A DNA stretch of 5,475 nt from JAHRAH01 sp051009015 (lineage in GTDB: Bacteria; Pseudomonadota; Gammaproteobacteria; Tethybacterales; Persebacteraceae). The notes beneath the pieces were generated by a model, which saw only the letters and a program-made list of their open reading frames with translations, was not told the origin of the DNA and searched no databases. Numbering within the stretch: the first letter of the stretch is position 1; the number at the start of each line of letters is the position of its first letter. A program made the translations under genes and the position numbers. Positions 5,120 to 5,475 of the stretch are shown here, piece by piece. The stretch lies in NCBI GenBank assembly GCA_051009015.1, contig JBPCWZ010000064.1, forward strand, positions 1 to 5,475, read 5' to 3'.

Positions 5120-5475
5120 ATGTTTGATTCTTCGTTTTACCATCGCACGGCGCACGGCGCACGGCTAAGAACTTTGGCAAAACGGCTTTTGCCGTCATTG
5201 CCTTAATTGGCGGCTTTTGCACTTTGACTTTTGCCGACAGGACATCGGCACAACAACTTCCGCAAACTTCCATTTCCCACACGGCACAAAGCGGCGGCTT
5301 TGCCGACTTCCGCAAACAACAACAGGCGCGGCTTTTGGCGGCGATTGACAGCACATTGGCGACACAGGCGGAAAAGGCGATAAGCGACAACTTCGCCGCC
5401 GTCAAACAGGTGGGCGTGAATCTGCAAACCGGCTTGGGCGGCAGAAAGGCAAATATCGGCATAAACTTCATTGGC
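5120..5475 (+). CDS. Putative exported or surface protein, 3'-truncated, start separated from body by a frame shift at a heptamer repeat
   Basis: The protein is not recognised with confidence. From 5128 to the window end one frame is open. It encodes a basic stretch (RRTAKNFGK), a hydrophobic core (TAFAVIALIGGFCTLTFA) and a likely signal-peptidase site (near TSA-QQ). A polar, Gln/Ala-rich segment follows (DFRKQQQARLLAAIDSTLAT), then QVGVNLQTGLGGRKANIGIN. That frame has no ATG, GTG or TTG before the signal peptide: an in-frame TGA lies at 5125 and the first TTG (5224) is already at the end of the hydrophobic core. The only good ATG, at 5120, directly follows a candidate promoter but reads one frame off and stops at 5206 after 28 codons. 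Three copies of CGCACGG (5144-5164) lie between; one or four copies would put the ATG in frame. As written the gene is OFF or broken. The alternating Gly/hydrophobic tail recalls the start of an outer-membrane barrel, perhaps an inverse autotransporter; this is a guess. Confidence 0.5.
5144..5165 (+). repeat. Heptanucleotide tandem repeat (CGCACGG)x3
   Basis: Three perfect, uninterrupted copies of CGCACGG occupy 5144-5164, and the next base (C5165) continues the pattern. The unit length is not a multiple of three, so gaining or losing a copy changes the reading frame. The tract lies between the candidate start codon at 5120 and the signal-peptide coding region that begins near 5161, exactly where the frame changes. 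Confidence 0.9.

Noticed and set aside
5171..5193. Programmed -1 ribosomal frameshifting to join the ATG at 5120 to the signal-peptide frame.
   Set aside because: The shift would have the right direction and a hairpin is nearby, but no X XXY YYZ slippery heptamer exists in the required register; the repeat tract explains the shift more simply.
5120..5206. A stand-alone 28-residue peptide from the ATG at 5120.
   Set aside because: Its sequence is basic and featureless after the heptamer repeats, and its start fits better as the true beginning of the shifted downstream frame.
5112..5471. Minus-strand open frames (119 and 74 codons) opposite the right-hand gene.
   Set aside because: Their products show no signal peptide, domain or ribosome-binding site; the plus-strand frame has the better protein character (signal peptide, plausible codon use).
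5224..5475. Translation start at TTG 5224 for the right-hand gene.
   Set aside because: It would discard nearly all of the signal peptide, has no ribosome-binding site, and leaves an upstream coding-like stretch unexplained.
1..5475. CRISPR array, tRNA/rRNA genes, transposase or phage genes.
   Set aside because: No regularly spaced repeats, cloverleaf sequences, rRNA motifs or mobile-element proteins were seen on either strand.

Overview
The window looks like a piece of an alphaproteobacterial chromosome, probably from an uncultivated lineage. The S-adenosylmethionine synthetase has an alphaproteobacterial-style core (residues reading [20 protein letters not shown]), and the DNA is moderately GC-rich with heavy GGC/GCC/GCG use. 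No tRNA, rRNA, CRISPR array or transposase gene is visible.

Layout, left to right. Bases 1-801 (+) hold the 3' part of a protoheme IX farnesyltransferase gene (ctaB/cyoE), cut by the left edge. It converges on a hotdog-fold PaaI-type thioesterase gene (798-1232, -), and the two stop codons overlap by 4 bp. A strong stem-loop followed by a T-run at 1264-1303 then ends a leftward transcription unit. Read from right to left, that unit is metK (3655-4845), livM (2560-3636, a branched-chain-amino-acid-type ABC permease) and a periplasmic substrate-binding protein gene (1323-2549). The gaps are only 18 and 10 nt, so the three genes are probably cotranscribed. The partner permease (LivH) and the two ATPases (LivG, LivF) are not in the window.

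The 4846-5119 interval separates metK from a rightward gene and carries two divergent promoter candidates. Between them lies a palindromic ATTCCCGC-GAAA-GCGGGAAT element, with its left flank duplicated as a perfect 18-bp tandem repeat. Elements of this look are widespread dispersed repeats in proteobacteria.

The most interesting feature is at the right end. A frame that encodes a plausible signal peptide and an exported protein runs off the window at 5475, but it has no ATG, GTG or TTG ahead of the signal peptide. The only well-placed ATG (5120) is in a different frame, and the two frames are separated by three perfect copies of the heptamer CGCACGG. One or four copies would join ATG to signal peptide; two or three do not. 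This is what a length-variable (phase-variable) switch for a surface or secreted protein would look like, here in the OFF state. An ordinary frameshift or an assembly error is the main alternative.

Functionally the window combines haem A/O precursor synthesis, SAM synthesis, a solute importer and an acyl-CoA-type thioesterase. These are housekeeping or metabolic genes with no single shared pathway apparent; the right-hand gene is the accessory-looking part.
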